Of a DNA stretch of 64,000 nucleotides, positions 18,621 through 28,092 are shown piece by piece. Every line of letters starts with the position of its first letter. The stretch's first letter is position 1. The translations under genes and the position numbers were made by a program. Under the pieces are notes generated by a model. It had not been told where the DNA came from. It worked only from the letters and a program-made list of their open reading frames with translations, and did not search any database. Source of the stretch: Acinetobacter haemolyticus CIP 64.3 = MTCC 9819 (GTDB lineage Bacteria; Pseudomonadota; Gammaproteobacteria; Pseudomonadales; Moraxellaceae); the NCBI RefSeq assembly GCF_000369065.1, contig NZ_KB849802.1:203263-267262 (forward strand), written 5' to 3'.

Positions 18621-20768
18621 ATGAGCGCTATTAAATACGAAAAAAACGCTGACAATATTGTAATTCTTACGCTTGACTCATCTGGTCAATCTGCAAACAC
18701 CATGAATGCAGAGTTCCGTGATGCTTTAGATGAGGTCAGTCAAAAACTCAAAGCTGAAACTGATCTGAAAGGTATTATTTTCCGTTCTGCTAAGAAAACT
18801 TTCTTTGCTGGTGGTGACTTAGATGAGCTGATTCAGGTACAACCTGAACACGCCACTGAATTTTTCAAGATGATTGAAAAACTCAAAGGTGACTTACGCA
18901 CGATCGAAACTTTAGGTGTGCCTGTTGTTGCTGCGTTAAACGGTACTGCCCTTGGCGGTGGCTGGGAAATCGCTTTAGGTTGTCACTACCGTATTGCCAT
19001 CAATGATCCAAAAACCAAATTTGGTTTACCTGAAGTAACTTTAGGTTTACTTCCAGGTGGTGGTGGTATCGTCCGTATGGTGCGCCTACTTGGTTTACAA
19101 AATGCGTTCCCGTTCTTGATGGAAGGTAAGCAATTTGGTGTCGATAAAGCAAAATCATTAGGTCTCGTACATGACACGGCTGAGAATGAACAAGAGCTGT
19201 TAGAAAAAGCGATTGCTTGGGTGAAAGCCAATCCGCCTTCTACAAAAGCTGCACAGCAACCATTTGATGTGAAAGGCTACAAAATCCCTGGTGGCGATCC
19301 TAAAACGCCTGCGGTTGCGCAAGTGCTTGCAATTGCCCCTGCTATGTTACGAGACAAAACCAAAGGCTGTTATCCAGCTCCAGAAGCGATCATGGCGGCT
19401 GCAGTTGAAGGTGCACAAGTCGATGTCGATACCGCACTTCGTATTGAATCACGTTACTTTACACAACTGACTATCGGTCAAGTGTCGAAGAACATGATCG
19501 GTACGTTTTGGCATGGTCTAAATGCAATTAAATCAGGTGCGAGTCGTCCTGCTGAAGTTGCTAAATGGCAAGCGAAGAAAGTCGGTGTTTTAGGTGCAGG
19601 TATGATGGGTGCAGGGATTGCTTACTCAACCGCAATCAAAGGCATTCCTGTCGTACTCAAAGATGTGTCTGTAGAAAATGCAGAGAAAGGCAAAGCTTAC
19701 TCGCAAAAGTTACTTGATAAACGTGTTTCACAAGGTCGTATGACAGCAGAAAAACGTGATCAAGTGTTAGCGCTTATTACTGCTACCGCTGATGCAGCTG
19801 ATCTACAAGGCTGTGATTTAATCATTGAAGCAGTATTTGAGAATCAAGAACTCAAAGCCAAGGTGACTCAAGAAGCTGAACAGTATTTAGCTGAAGGTGG
19901 AATCTTTGCATCGAACACGTCTACCTTACCAATCACAGGTTTAGCAACCGCAAGCAAAGATGCCAAAAACTTTATTGGCTTACATTTCTTTAGCCCTGTA
20001 GACAAAATGCAATTGGTCGAAATCATCAAAGGTAAAGAAACTTCAGCTGAAACATTAGCGAAAGCCTATGACTTTGTTCAACAAATTGCTAAAACACCAA
20101 TCGTAGTGAATGATAGTCGTGGTTTCTTTACCAGCCGTGTCTTTGGTACCTTTATTCAAGAAGGTATGCGTCTACTTGCTGAGGGCGTACATCCAGCGAA
20201 AATCGAAATGGCAGCACTCAAAGCTGGTATGCCTGTTGGTCCTCTTGCGATTCAGGATGAAGTTTCTTTAACTCTGACTGAGCATGTAGCAAGCGAAACG
20301 CGTAAAGCATTGCAAGCTGAAGGGAAAGACTTACCGAAAACGCCTGTAGATGAAGTGGTTCACACCATGATTCACGAGCTGAATCGTAAAGGTAAAGCTG
20401 CTGGTGCAGGCTTCTATGAATATCCAGAAAATGGCAAAAAACATTTGTGGGATGGACTCAGCCGCTGGACAAAAGAAAATGATATTTCTGAACAAGATAT
20501 GATTGATCGTTTCTTGTTTGTTCAAGCACTGGATACCTTACGCTGCTATGAGGAAGGTGTTCTAGAGTCAGTGATTGATGCCAATGTCGGTTCAATTTTC
20601 GGAATCGGTTTTGCACCTTGGACTGGCGGTGCGATTCAATTCTTAAATCAAAACGGGATTGAAAAATCATTACAACGTTCAGAAGAATTGGCTACTCAAT
20701 ATGGTGAACGTTTCACTCCACCGCAACTGCTGAAAGACAAAGCGCAAAAGAAGGAAATTATTCAATAA
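18621..20768 (+). CDS. Enoyl-CoA hydratase / 3-hydroxyacyl-CoA dehydrogenase (FadB/FadJ-like)
   Basis: 715 residues from the ATG at 18621; the GGAG in TAAGGAGAGCAAC before it settles the start, and a longer frame running into the thiolase is not used. The N-terminal crotonase domain has N-G-T-A-L-G-G-G-W-E and G-L-P-E-V-T-L-G, with catalytic Glu116 and Glu138. The NAD-binding dehydrogenase domain begins at V-G-V-L-G-A-G-M-M-G-A-G (321-332), with the catalytic His in G-L-H-F-F-S-P-V. Two C-terminal 3HCDH domains follow. It performs hydration and oxidation in beta-oxidation, in complex with the upstream thiolase. Confidence 0.93.
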   Translation: MSAIKYEKNADNIVILTLDSSGQSANTMNAEFRDALDEVSQKLKAETDLKGIIFRSAKKTFFAGGDLDELIQVQPEHATEFFKMIEKLKGDLRTIETLGVPVVAALNGTALGGGWEIALGCHYRIAINDPKTKFGLPEVTLGLLPGGGGIVRMVRLLGLQNAFPFLMEGKQFGVDKAKSLGLVHDTAENEQELLEKAIAWVKANPPSTKAAQQPFDVKGYKIPGGDPKTPAVAQVLAIAPAMLRDKTKGCYPAPEAIMAAAVEGAQVDVDTALRIESRYFTQLTIGQVSKNMIGTFWHGLNAIKSGASRPAEVAKWQAKKVGVLGAGMMGAGIAYSTAIKGIPVVLKDVSVENAEKGKAYSQKLLDKRVSQGRMTAEKRDQVLALITATADAADLQGCDLIIEAVFENQELKAKVTQEAEQYLAEGGIFASNTSTLPITGLATASKDAKNFIGLHFFSPVDKMQLVEIIKGKETSAETLAKAYDFVQQIAKTPIVVNDSRGFFTSRVFGTFIQEGMRLLAEGVHPAKIEMAALKAGMPVGPLAIQDEVSLTLTEHVASETRKALQAEGKDLPKTPVDEVVHTMIHELNRKGKAAGAGFYEYPENGKKHLWDGLSRWTKENDISEQDMIDRFLFVQALDTLRCYEEGVLESVIDANVGSIFGIGFAPWTGGAIQFLNQNGIEKSLQRSEELATQYGERFTPPQLLKDKAQKKEIIQ

Positions 20769-20789
20769 TTCATTTCTTTTTATAAGCTT

Positions 20790-20828
20790 AAAGCTCATGT
20801 CAGTATTGATTACCGATATGAGCTTTTT
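20790..20828 (+). terminator. Probable terminator after the beta-oxidation pair
   Basis: Arms AAAGCTCAT and ATGAGCTTT flank a 19-nt loop and are followed by T-rich sequence. The long loop makes it moderate. Confidence 0.6.
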
Positions 20829-20932
20829 ACTATTCGACAAAATCACTGCAAAACTTCTGCCTAATTCATCACAAATTGTGCTATAAATCTCCCTAATTCT
20901 GCTTTCTTTTTTGTCCTTTGGAAATTTGTCTT

Positions 20933-21196
20933 ATGTCTGAGAAATTATGCCCAGAAACTTCACCTTGGGGGTGGAAAGCGCTGATCATCACGATCATTCT
21001 AAGCTTTATTTTTATGGTGATTTTTTACTTAGCCATCACCAATGAACCTGATTATATGCCAAGCCAAAAGCAAACTAGCAGCCAACAACATGCTTTTAAA
21101 ACAGCACCTGCAATGTCGCCAGAAGCATTAGAGGCAGCTAAAAGCAATACAGCAACAGCAACTACAGCTGCCCAAGCAGAATCTCATCAACACTAA
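20933..21196 (+). CDS. Small single-pass membrane protein, EPDYMP paralog A
   Basis: 87 residues. One transmembrane helix at about 14-38 is followed at once by T-N-E-P-D-Y-M-P and then a Q/A/T-rich, probably disordered tail. I recognise no family. The gene at 22306 encodes a clear paralog sharing G-W-K, I-I, L-S-x-I-F, F-Y-L-A-x-T-x-E-P-D-Y-M-P. The two bracket a patatin-like gene on the same strand. The start is the ATG at 20933; an upstream TTG is possible. Both paralogs have T-T-T-G-G-A rather than a strong Shine-Dalgarno. No function can be given. Confidence 0.72.
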   Translation: MSEKLCPETSPWGWKALIITIILSFIFMVIFYLAITNEPDYMPSQKQTSSQQHAFKTAPAMSPEALEAAKSNTATATTAAQAESHQH

Positions 21197-21262
21197 AGTG
21201 CTATTGTCGAACATGATAAATCCGTGTTAAACAGGGGTTTATCATGGTATTCGAGATTTTCA

Positions 21263-22117
21263 ATGCTTCAACAAAATCGTCAGGCACTGGTCGTTGAAGG
21301 TGGTGGAATGCGCGGCGCATTTACCAGCGGTGTCTTAGATGCATTTTTACAGCAACAATTTAATCCTTTTGATCTCTGTGTTGGTGTCTCCTCAGGCTCA
21401 ACTAATGTTGCAAATTACTTAGCTGCTCAACAGGGTCGAACACTACAAATTTATTTAGATCATTCTCTTCGTTCAGAATTCATTCATTATGGACGCTTTT
21501 TTAAAGGCGGTGATTTACTTGATCTAAAATGGATGTGGGATGTGGTTGAGAAAGAAAATCCACTCAATCAAACCCAACTATTTGCCAATCATCCTGAATT
21601 TTATATGGTGCTTACTCACGCTATTTCTGGTGAGGCGACTTATATCAAAGCATCTAGAGATAATATTTTGGATGGCTTAAGGGCATCGAGTTCGATTCCT
21701 GTATTGACACGTCAAGCGGTTGAAGTGTTTGGTGAACCTTATTTCGATGGTGGCGTTGCTGATGCCCTTCCAGTCCATTGGGCAGCACAACAAAATCATG
21801 TTTCTAAACTCATGGTATTACGTACTCGCCCTAAAAAATACTATAAAGCGAGTAATAGAGGCGATCAGTTCCTCGCGAAATATTTGTTTAAACAACAACA
21901 CGGTTTTGCACGTAGTCTTTTAACACGAACCCAACGCTATAATGATTCAGTTCAGTTTGTTCGAACACCATCAGGACAAAAAATCTTGGAAGTATGCCCC
22001 CCAGATTTAAAAAATATGGCAGGTCGACTCACCAAGAACAAATCTAAAATCCGCTATAGCTATGATGTTGGTATCGAAACTGGCCTAAAGGCGATAGAAG
22101 ATTGGCACAAGCTATAA
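21263..22117 (+). CDS. Patatin-like phospholipase (YjjU/RssA type)
   Basis: 284 residues from the ATG at 21263; a GTG 39 bases upstream is the alternative, and neither has a strong Shine-Dalgarno. The patatin motifs are present: oxyanion loop V-E-G-G-G-M-R-G-A-F, nucleophile elbow G-V-S-S-G (Ser43) and catalytic dyad aspartate in F-D-G-G-V-A-D-A-L-P. These are Ser-Asp lipid acyl hydrolases. No signal peptide, so probably cytoplasmic or membrane-associated. The substrate is unknown. It sits between two paralogous small membrane proteins. Confidence 0.88.
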   Translation: MLQQNRQALVVEGGGMRGAFTSGVLDAFLQQQFNPFDLCVGVSSGSTNVANYLAAQQGRTLQIYLDHSLRSEFIHYGRFFKGGDLLDLKWMWDVVEKENPLNQTQLFANHPEFYMVLTHAISGEATYIKASRDNILDGLRASSSIPVLTRQAVEVFGEPYFDGGVADALPVHWAAQQNHVSKLMVLRTRPKKYYKASNRGDQFLAKYLFKQQHGFARSLLTRTQRYNDSVQFVRTPSGQKILEVCPPDLKNMAGRLTKNKSKIRYSYDVGIETGLKAIEDWHKL

Positions 22118-22305
22118 CTTCGAAATCAATGTAATACCTTTTAATGTAATGGCGAGATGACGCTGCTTTCAGCCGCTCGCCAAATTGAACAACTCAATAA
22201 CATATCTCTCCCTATTGAAGCACATAGAAGAACTCCATATAGATACTTGGCAAGCGAGCTAAAAAAGGCGCAAAATTACGTTTTCTTTATTTTTTGGATT
22301 TTTTC

Positions 22306-22536
22306 ATGAGCAATCAACCATCTCCACAAAAAGACTCAAATGAAACAGTATTGGGATGGAAATTTGTCATTATTGTTGGGGTACTCAGCACCATTTTTTT
22401 AAGTTTTTTCTATTTAGCGATGACCCAAGAACCTGATTATATGCCTGGCGCGCAACGTAAAGCACAGCAACAGCAAGAGCTTTCTCAAGAAGTTGCTCCT
22501 GCAAGCTCCGAAGTGGCTGCACAACCTAAACAATAG
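22306..22536 (+). CDS. Small single-pass membrane protein, EPDYMP paralog B
   Basis: 76 residues with one transmembrane helix at about 18-38, then T-Q-E-P-D-Y-M-P and a Q/A/E-rich tail. It is paralogous to the protein at 20933, with identical E-P-D-Y-M-P directly after the helix. The function is unknown. The 188-bp gap before it (22118-22305) shows no clear element. Start at the ATG at 22306. Confidence 0.72.
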   Translation: MSNQPSPQKDSNETVLGWKFVIIVGVLSTIFLSFFYLAMTQEPDYMPGAQRKAQQQQELSQEVAPASSEVAAQPKQ

Positions 22537-22564
22537 TCAGATCGATAAATGCCAATCTTATAGG

Positions 22565-23005
22565 TTATACCTTTCCTGTGATCGGCATGATCATTTCAAT
22601 ATGTGGAATGCCACACTCATCATATTCATCGCCTTGTGCCACGAAACCTAATTTTTCATAAAATGAAGTAGCGTGCGTTTGTGCAGAAAGCTGTAAAAAT
22701 GGACGGTTTTGGGATTTAGCATAAGCAATCATTTCCAACATGATCAATTGTCCAATGCCCTGACCTCGATATTCCTGCAATACGGCAACACGCCCTAAAT
22801 GATGATCAGGTAACAATCGAGCGGTGGCAATCGCTTGATCTTGTGCATAGACGACAAAATGTTCCGACACTTGGTCTTGATCGTCCCATTCATCTTGCTC
22901 AGGAATGTTTTGCTCATTGATAAACACAAACTCACGAATGCGCTTGGCATCCTGCTGTAGTTGCAATTGATCCCATTGACCATGTTTCACAACAAAACGA
23001 TTCAT
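22565..23005 (-). CDS. GNAT family N-acetyltransferase
   Basis: 146 residues from the ATG at 23005; two ATGs slightly upstream (to 23023) are possible and would overlap the next gene. The acetyl-CoA loop is R-G-Q-G-I-G-Q, preceded by G-R-V-A-V-L-Q-E-Y, and F-Y-E-K-L-G-F closes the fold. The acceptor is unknown. It lies just downstream of a methyltransferase gene on the same strand, probably in one transcript. Confidence 0.85.
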   Translation of the reverse strand: MNRFVVKHGQWDQLQLQQDAKRIREFVFINEQNIPEQDEWDDQDQVSEHFVVYAQDQAIATARLLPDHHLGRVAVLQEYRGQGIGQLIMLEMIAYAKSQNRPFLQLSAQTHATSFYEKLGFVAQGDEYDECGIPHIEMIMPITGKV

Positions 23006-23016
23006 CTCTTGTCCCA

Positions 23017-24234
23017 TTAACACTTACAACCTACATTTTCGATAGGCATTTGATCCTGCAATAACAACTCTAAACTTTGCTTTTGAATGCCATACATCGT
23101 TTTTAATGCTTGTATTTGCTGCAAAATTTTAGCATCAGGCTGCTGAATATCTTTGCGCTTGGTCGCCAAAATCATTTTGTTCTTACTGGTATGTTCTAAT
23201 GAGACAAACTCGAAGACTTTAGTTTCATAGCCATAGGCCTTTAGCAATAAAGCCCGCAAAGTATCTGTGAGCATTTCAGCCTGCTGCCCAGCATGAATAC
23301 CGAATTGCAGCATCGGTTGTAACACTTCTGGACTCTTGAGTTGCGGTCTTAATTCTTTATGACAGCATGGGGCGCACATGATCATCGAGGCATTGAGACG
23401 AATCCCAGTATGAATCGCAAAATCAGTTGCAATATCACAGGCATGCAGGGCAATCATGACATCCAACTTTTCAGGTTGATAGCTCCGCACATCCCCTTCG
23501 AAAAAATCAAGATGATTAAACCCGACGTCATCTGCAACTTTCTGGCAAAACTCAACTAAATTCGAGCGTAATTCCACACCTGTAATCAGGGGCGTTTTTT
23601 GTTGGGCTTGTAAATAGTCATATAAAGCAAAGGTTAAATAGCCTTTACCAGAACCAAAGTCAACGATATTCAGTTCTTGTTGAGAAGCATCAATTTGAGC
23701 ATAAGCATTGGAAAATATCTCAATGAATTTATTGATCTGTTTCCACTTTCGCGCCATGCTTGGAATGACTTGCCCTTTTTCATCTGTGATACCTAGATGT
23801 TTTAGGAATGGGCTTTGCTGCTCTACATAACGATGCTTTTCTCGATTATGCTGACGTTGCTCTATTTCCATCGACAAGGGTTGTCTTTTTTGCACATTGA
23901 GCATTGCTTTCTTTTTATTTTTCTTGAGTTGGGCTTCTTGATCAAGCGCGAATAAATTAGCCTGTTTAGATTGTGCCAATAGTTCAGCAATTTTCTCAAT
24001 CCCTTCATTCATCGAATAGTTTTTAGTAATGTCTTGGGTTTTATGATGATATAAACAAGATAAAGTGGCTTGCCCCTGCAACTCAATAATCCGAAATGTC
24101 ATTTTTTCTAAATCTGTCATTTCGCCTTTGTACTGACTCAAAATCAGACGATCAAAGCTTTTATTTTCAATCGATTGCTGGATATCCAAGAAAAATTGTT
24201 GTTCTTGTTCAAAAGAAAATTTCGGCGCAAACAT
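23017..24234 (-). CDS. SAM-dependent methyltransferase (Methyltransf_32-like)
   Basis: 405 residues. The N-terminal 150 residues are charged and helical. A class I methyltransferase domain follows, with motif I V-D-F-G-S-G-K-G-Y-L-T-F-A, then G-V-E-L-R, A-L-H-A-C-D-I-A-T-D and C-A-P-C-C-H-K-E-L. The H-A-C-D and P-C-C-H pattern is typical of the Methyltransf_32 group related to eukaryotic METTL25/RRNAD1, suggesting an RNA or protein target; the target is not known. It ends in C-K-C. The GNAT gene follows directly. Confidence 0.82.
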   Translation of the reverse strand: MFAPKFSFEQEQQFFLDIQQSIENKSFDRLILSQYKGEMTDLEKMTFRIIELQGQATLSCLYHHKTQDITKNYSMNEGIEKIAELLAQSKQANLFALDQEAQLKKNKKKAMLNVQKRQPLSMEIEQRQHNREKHRYVEQQSPFLKHLGITDEKGQVIPSMARKWKQINKFIEIFSNAYAQIDASQQELNIVDFGSGKGYLTFALYDYLQAQQKTPLITGVELRSNLVEFCQKVADDVGFNHLDFFEGDVRSYQPEKLDVMIALHACDIATDFAIHTGIRLNASMIMCAPCCHKELRPQLKSPEVLQPMLQFGIHAGQQAEMLTDTLRALLLKAYGYETKVFEFVSLEHTSKNKMILATKRKDIQQPDAKILQQIQALKTMYGIQKQSLELLLQDQMPIENVGCKC

Positions 24235-24334
24235 AATGAAAACCTGACAAATAGAAACTAAATTCTAAAGCGTCTTACTTTAAAAGGGAAATTGCATTAC
24301 GATACAGTTGTATTTTTATGCAAAGCTTATTGCG

Positions 24335-24976
24335 ATGAACATGAACTCAATATTGAATTATGATCCAAAAGAAGAACGACTCAATGCATATAGTCATGGT
24401 ATCGGTGCAATATTAGCTTTAATTGCCTCGGTATTTTTAATTATTAAAGGGAGCTATCTTCCCTTGGGCCAATGGATCAGTCTATGGGTCTATGGCTTTA
24501 GTTTAGTATTGCTACTCAGCAGTTCAATGCTTTATCACTTCGCACAAGATGAAACCAGACGATATTGGTATAAGAAACTAGATCATACCGCGATTTACTA
24601 TCTGATCGCGGGCACCTATACCCCCTTTCTCAGTATTGCCATTCCAACAGCCAAGGCGCACTATCTTCTAATTGCGCTTTGGGTGATTGCATTTATTGGC
24701 ACCCTATTTAAATTGGTGTTTATTCATCGCTTTCAAAAACTGTCATTAGTAGCTTATCTGGTGATGGGTTGGTTAGCTGTATTATTGATGGATGACATGC
24801 AACGTTATTTATCCAAAGATGCTCTACAACTGCTGATTGCAGGTGGATTGGCTTATACCATCGGTACATTGTTTTATGCCTTAAAAAAGGTAAGATATAC
24901 CCACGCAATATGGCATATCTTTGTGCTACTAGGAGCAGGTTTACATTTTCTAGCGATCTATTGGTATGTGCTGTAA
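24335..24976 (+). CDS. Hemolysin III family membrane protein (TrhA/PAQR-like)
   Basis: 213 residues from the ATG at 24335 (a TTG at 24308 and an ATG at 24341 are alternatives). Seven hydrophobic segments. Conserved family residues are in N-A-Y-S-H-G-I-G, S-S-M-L-Y-H, L-D-H-T-A-I-Y-Y-L-I-A-G-T-Y-T-P-F and H-A-I-W-H-I-F-V-L-L-G-A-G-L-H-F, whose histidines are the presumed metal site. These proteins are linked to membrane energetics and membrane fluidity in other bacteria rather than to real haemolysis. Confidence 0.88.
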   Translation: MNMNSILNYDPKEERLNAYSHGIGAILALIASVFLIIKGSYLPLGQWISLWVYGFSLVLLLSSSMLYHFAQDETRRYWYKKLDHTAIYYLIAGTYTPFLSIAIPTAKAHYLLIALWVIAFIGTLFKLVFIHRFQKLSLVAYLVMGWLAVLLMDDMQRYLSKDALQLLIAGGLAYTIGTLFYALKKVRYTHAIWHIFVLLGAGLHFLAIYWYVL

Positions 24977-25094
24977 GCAAGCATTTTGCTGGCATTCATT
25001 ACATTCAATTCCGAAGTAAGCCCCGCATTTTATAAGGAACATCTAAGGCGAACACTTCGTATTTTGTCTTAGATCATTAGAATTAAGGTCATCT

Positions 25095-26405
25095 ATGTCG
25101 TCAAACTCTATGGCTGCCACTGGTGAGGTGGCAAGCAATTCAAAAACACGTGTACTGTTTGCAAGTCTCGTTGGTACCACAATTGAGTTTTTTGACTTTT
25201 ATATTTATGCCACTGCCGCAGTCATTATTTTTCCACATCTGTTCTTTCCAGCAAGTAGTGGAAGCGCAGCCTTACTCCAGTCATTAGCCACCTTTGCAAT
25301 CGCATTTATTGCCCGCCCCGTCGGCGCTGCACTTTTTGGTCATTTAGGCGATCGGATCGGACGTAAAGCCACCTTGGTTGCAGCACTATTGACCATGGGT
25401 GTTTCAACTGTCTGTATTGGCTTGTTGCCTACTTATGCTCAAATCGGCATTGCTGCTCCCCTATTATTAGCCTTATGTCGTTTGGGACAAGGACTGGGCT
25501 TAGGCGGTGAATGGAGTGGTGCGGTGTTACTCGCGACTGAGAATGCGCCAGAAGGTAAACGCGCATGGTATGGCATGTTCCCTCAATTAGGGGCACCTAT
25601 TGGATTTATCCTTGCAACAGGTTCATTCCTCTTGCTTGGTGCATTCATGACGGAACAAGCATTTATGACTTGGGGATGGCGTATTCCTTTTATCGCGAGT
25701 GCTGTTTTAGTTTTAGTCGGTCTATACATTCGCTTGAAATTACATGAAACACCAGCTTTTCAAAAAGTTCTGGATAAACAAAAAGAAGTAAATGTTCCAT
25801 TTAAAGAAGTCATGACCAAGCACTTGTCTAAATTGATTCTTGGAACGATTGCTGCAATTTGTACATTTGTGGTGTTCTATCTCACCACTGTTTTTGCACT
25901 GACTTGGGGAACTACACAGCTTGGCTATACCCGTACTGAATTTTTGCAATTACAGCTTATAGCGACTTTATGTTTTGCTGGCTTTATTCCTTTATCAGCG
26001 ATTTTAGCGGAGAAAATCGGTCGTCGAACCACGTCGATTGCTGTCTGTATTTTAGCTGCATTGTTTGGTTTAGTCTTCGCAAGCTTGCTTGATTCTGGTA
26101 GTCCTGTATTGGTGTTTTTATTCTTGTGTATCGGGTTATCGATTATGGGACTGACTTATGGTCCGATTGGCACAATCTTGTCTGAACTGTTCCCAACGTC
26201 TGTACGTTACACGGGTTCGGCACTGACCTTTAATCTAGCAGGCATCTTTGGTGCCTCTTTTGCACCCTACATTGCCACTAAACTTGCTGAAAACTTTGGT
26301 TTACAAGCAGTCGGTTATTATCTCAGTGCCGCGGCATTATTATCTCTGATAGCTTTTTTATTGATCCGAGAAACTAAAAATATCGATGTAAATAACCAAA
26401 TCTAA
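25095..26405 (+). CDS. MFS transporter, metabolite:H+ symporter (MHS) family
   Basis: 436 residues with 12 predicted helices. The start A-S-L-V-G-T-T-I-E-F-F-D-F-Y-I-Y is the MHS signature, followed by the MFS loop G-H-L-G-D-R-I-G-R-K and R-L-G-Q-G-L-G-L-G-G-E-W. The group includes shikimate, proline/betaine and citrate carriers; the substrate cannot be read from the sequence. Single gene with a hairpin after it. Confidence 0.88.
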   Translation: MSSNSMAATGEVASNSKTRVLFASLVGTTIEFFDFYIYATAAVIIFPHLFFPASSGSAALLQSLATFAIAFIARPVGAALFGHLGDRIGRKATLVAALLTMGVSTVCIGLLPTYAQIGIAAPLLLALCRLGQGLGLGGEWSGAVLLATENAPEGKRAWYGMFPQLGAPIGFILATGSFLLLGAFMTEQAFMTWGWRIPFIASAVLVLVGLYIRLKLHETPAFQKVLDKQKEVNVPFKEVMTKHLSKLILGTIAAICTFVVFYLTTVFALTWGTTQLGYTRTEFLQLQLIATLCFAGFIPLSAILAEKIGRRTTSIAVCILAALFGLVFASLLDSGSPVLVFLFLCIGLSIMGLTYGPIGTILSELFPTSVRYTGSALTFNLAGIFGASFAPYIATKLAENFGLQAVGYYLSAAALLSLIAFLLIRETKNIDVNNQI

Positions 26406-26419
26406 TCACACATAAAACA

Positions 26420-26449
26420 TCAGGTGAGCATCAAGCGATGCTCGCCTGA
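26420..26449 (+). terminator. Hairpin terminator after the MFS gene
   Basis: A 13-bp stem with one wobble pair and a 4-nt loop ends 15 bp after the stop region. The following sequence has a short T-run a few bases later, so termination is likely but not ideal. Confidence 0.6.
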
Positions 26450-26561
26450 GTGACCTTTTATCGTACAATTAAAGACCTTTCCAACTTGTATCTATAACCA
26501 TACTCGTCCAAATATATTTTGTGCTAAACTAACCGCCTCCCATTTTTAGACTATTGTGCTT

Positions 26562-27467
26562 ATGTACGCAGTGATTATCATTGCCGTATTTTTGGTTAGT
26601 TTCTTATATACTTATTTTCGTGGTAAAGAACGATTAAAAATATCTCGGCAACTATTTGACCATTCTACATTTTTAGCGCCTGTAAACATGTTTATGACTG
26701 GTTTTTCTAAACTCCCAAACCAGCCATTTTTTGATGTGGCGCAATTCCCTGAACTCAAACCATTACAAGATAATTGGGAGGTGATTCGGGAAGAAGCCAT
26801 TCAACTACAAAATCAAATCAAAGCATCCGAAAAAAATAATGATGCAGGCTTTAATACTTTTTTTAAGCGTGGCTGGAAACGTTTTTATTTGAAATGGTAT
26901 CAAGATAGCCATCCATCAGCACAACAACTTTGCCCAAAGACTGTAGCATTACTTGAAAGTATTCCATCGGTTAAAGCAGCAATGTTTACTGAGTTGCCAT
27001 CTGGAAGTTACTTGGGTAAACACCGTGATCCTTATGCAGGTTCGGTACGTTATCACTTGGGTTTAGTCACCCCCAATAGTGATGACTGTTTTATCGAAGT
27101 TGATCAAGAGCGTTATAGCTGGAGAGATGGTGAAGCAACCGTTTTTGATGAAACCTATGTACATTGGGCACATAATCAAACGGATCAAACTCGTATCATC
27201 TTATTCTGTGATATTGAGCGCCCAATGAAATGGGGCTGGGCGCAAAAATTCAATCATTGGTTTGGTCGTAATGTGATGTCAGCAGCCAGTTCACCCAACG
27301 ATGATCAGGATAAAACAGGATTTATTAACCGTATCTTCAAATATGGTTATGCTATTCACCACTATGGTCGTGGCTTGAAAGCGCGTAATCGCCCACTCTA
27401 CTATGCTTTGAAATGGTTAATGTTTGCGATCATTATTGGTTTGGTCTTACTGCCAAGTTTTTTATAA
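26562..27467 (+). CDS. lpxO: Lipid A hydroxylase LpxO-like (aspartyl/asparaginyl beta-hydroxylase family)
   Basis: 301 residues from the ATG at 26562 (a GTG two codons earlier is possible). It has one hydrophobic N-terminal anchor and one at the C-terminus (about 283-300). The Fe(II)/2-oxoglutarate centre is visible: H154-R-D156 in L-G-K-H-R-D-P, a later H201-W-A-H204, and R211 for 2-oxoglutarate. Length and both membrane segments match LpxO, which puts a 2-hydroxyl on a lipid A secondary acyl chain. In Acinetobacter this modification is known and linked to envelope resistance. A stand-alone gene closed by a strong terminator. Confidence 0.78.
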   Translation: MYAVIIIAVFLVSFLYTYFRGKERLKISRQLFDHSTFLAPVNMFMTGFSKLPNQPFFDVAQFPELKPLQDNWEVIREEAIQLQNQIKASEKNNDAGFNTFFKRGWKRFYLKWYQDSHPSAQQLCPKTVALLESIPSVKAAMFTELPSGSYLGKHRDPYAGSVRYHLGLVTPNSDDCFIEVDQERYSWRDGEATVFDETYVHWAHNQTDQTRIILFCDIERPMKWGWAQKFNHWFGRNVMSAASSPNDDQDKTGFINRIFKYGYAIHHYGRGLKARNRPLYYALKWLMFAIIIGLVLLPSFL

Positions 27468-27481
27468 GATAAGCACGCAAT

Positions 27482-27512
27482 AAAAAAGAGATGCGAATGC
27501 ATCTCTTTTTTT
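27482..27512. terminator. Bidirectional terminator
   Basis: An 11-bp stem with GAAT loop, A-run before and T-run after, lies between the convergent lpxO and the exported-protein gene. Confidence 0.88.
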
Positions 27513-27525
27513 GCATAACAATCAA

Positions 27526-27954
27526 TTAATTGCTTGTTGCTGCTTGAGCACTAGCTGTTTGCGGTGCTTGGGCATTGGCTGTTTGTGCAGCAGCTGCATT
27601 TGCAGCTTGTACAGCTGCTTCACCAATTAAAGCAATCTTGGCTTTTTCTTGGCTTTTTTCAGACAAGGCAGGATTTGATGCCACAATACGATTAATATTT
27701 GCTGAGTTTGCTGGTGCAATCGCAGCAGTTTGCAAGACGATTGGACGGTTGCCCGTATCACCTAAGGTATAGCGAATCCCAGTACGAGGACTAATCACTG
27801 TCGTCACATCGTGCTTTACTTGTGCCTGAGCAGAAGTCTCACCTTTTGCAGCCTGTACTTTTTCCACTGTTGTGGTTTGAGGCGCATCTTTTGCAAATGC
27901 AAAACTTGATACTGCTGCACTTGCCAAAATTAAAAGTTGTAATGGTTTTTTCAT
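27526..27954 (-). CDS. Exported alanine-rich protein of unknown function
   Basis: 142 residues. A signal peptide of about 22 residues ends A-F-A before K-D. The middle has a short ordered-looking segment (I-S-P-R-T-G-I-R-Y-T-L-G-D-T-G-N-R-P-I-V), then an Ala/Gln-rich C-terminus of low complexity. I recognise no family. Probably a small periplasmic protein. It is followed downstream only by the lpxO terminator. Confidence 0.7.
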   Translation of the reverse strand: MKKPLQLLILASAAVSSFAFAKDAPQTTTVEKVQAAKGETSAQAQVKHDVTTVISPRTGIRYTLGDTGNRPIVLQTAAIAPANSANINRIVASNPALSEKSQEKAKIALIGEAAVQAANAAAAQTANAQAPQTASAQAATSN

Positions 27955-28046
27955 TGTCTTCCCGCTTTTAATATCAATTCAATCAAGAACTGTAAGTTCG
28001 ATAATCAAACTACAAAGCTTGACTCGACTCAAGTAGTTTATCGTAA

Positions 28047-28074
28047 AAAAAGCAGAGCCTATGCTCTGCTTTTT
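28047..28074. terminator. Terminator of secA
   Basis: A near-perfect GC-rich stem with 4-nt loop is flanked by A-run and T-run, 19 bp past the secA stop. Confidence 0.88.
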
Positions 28075-28092
28075 AATGAAGGCAACTCCAAA

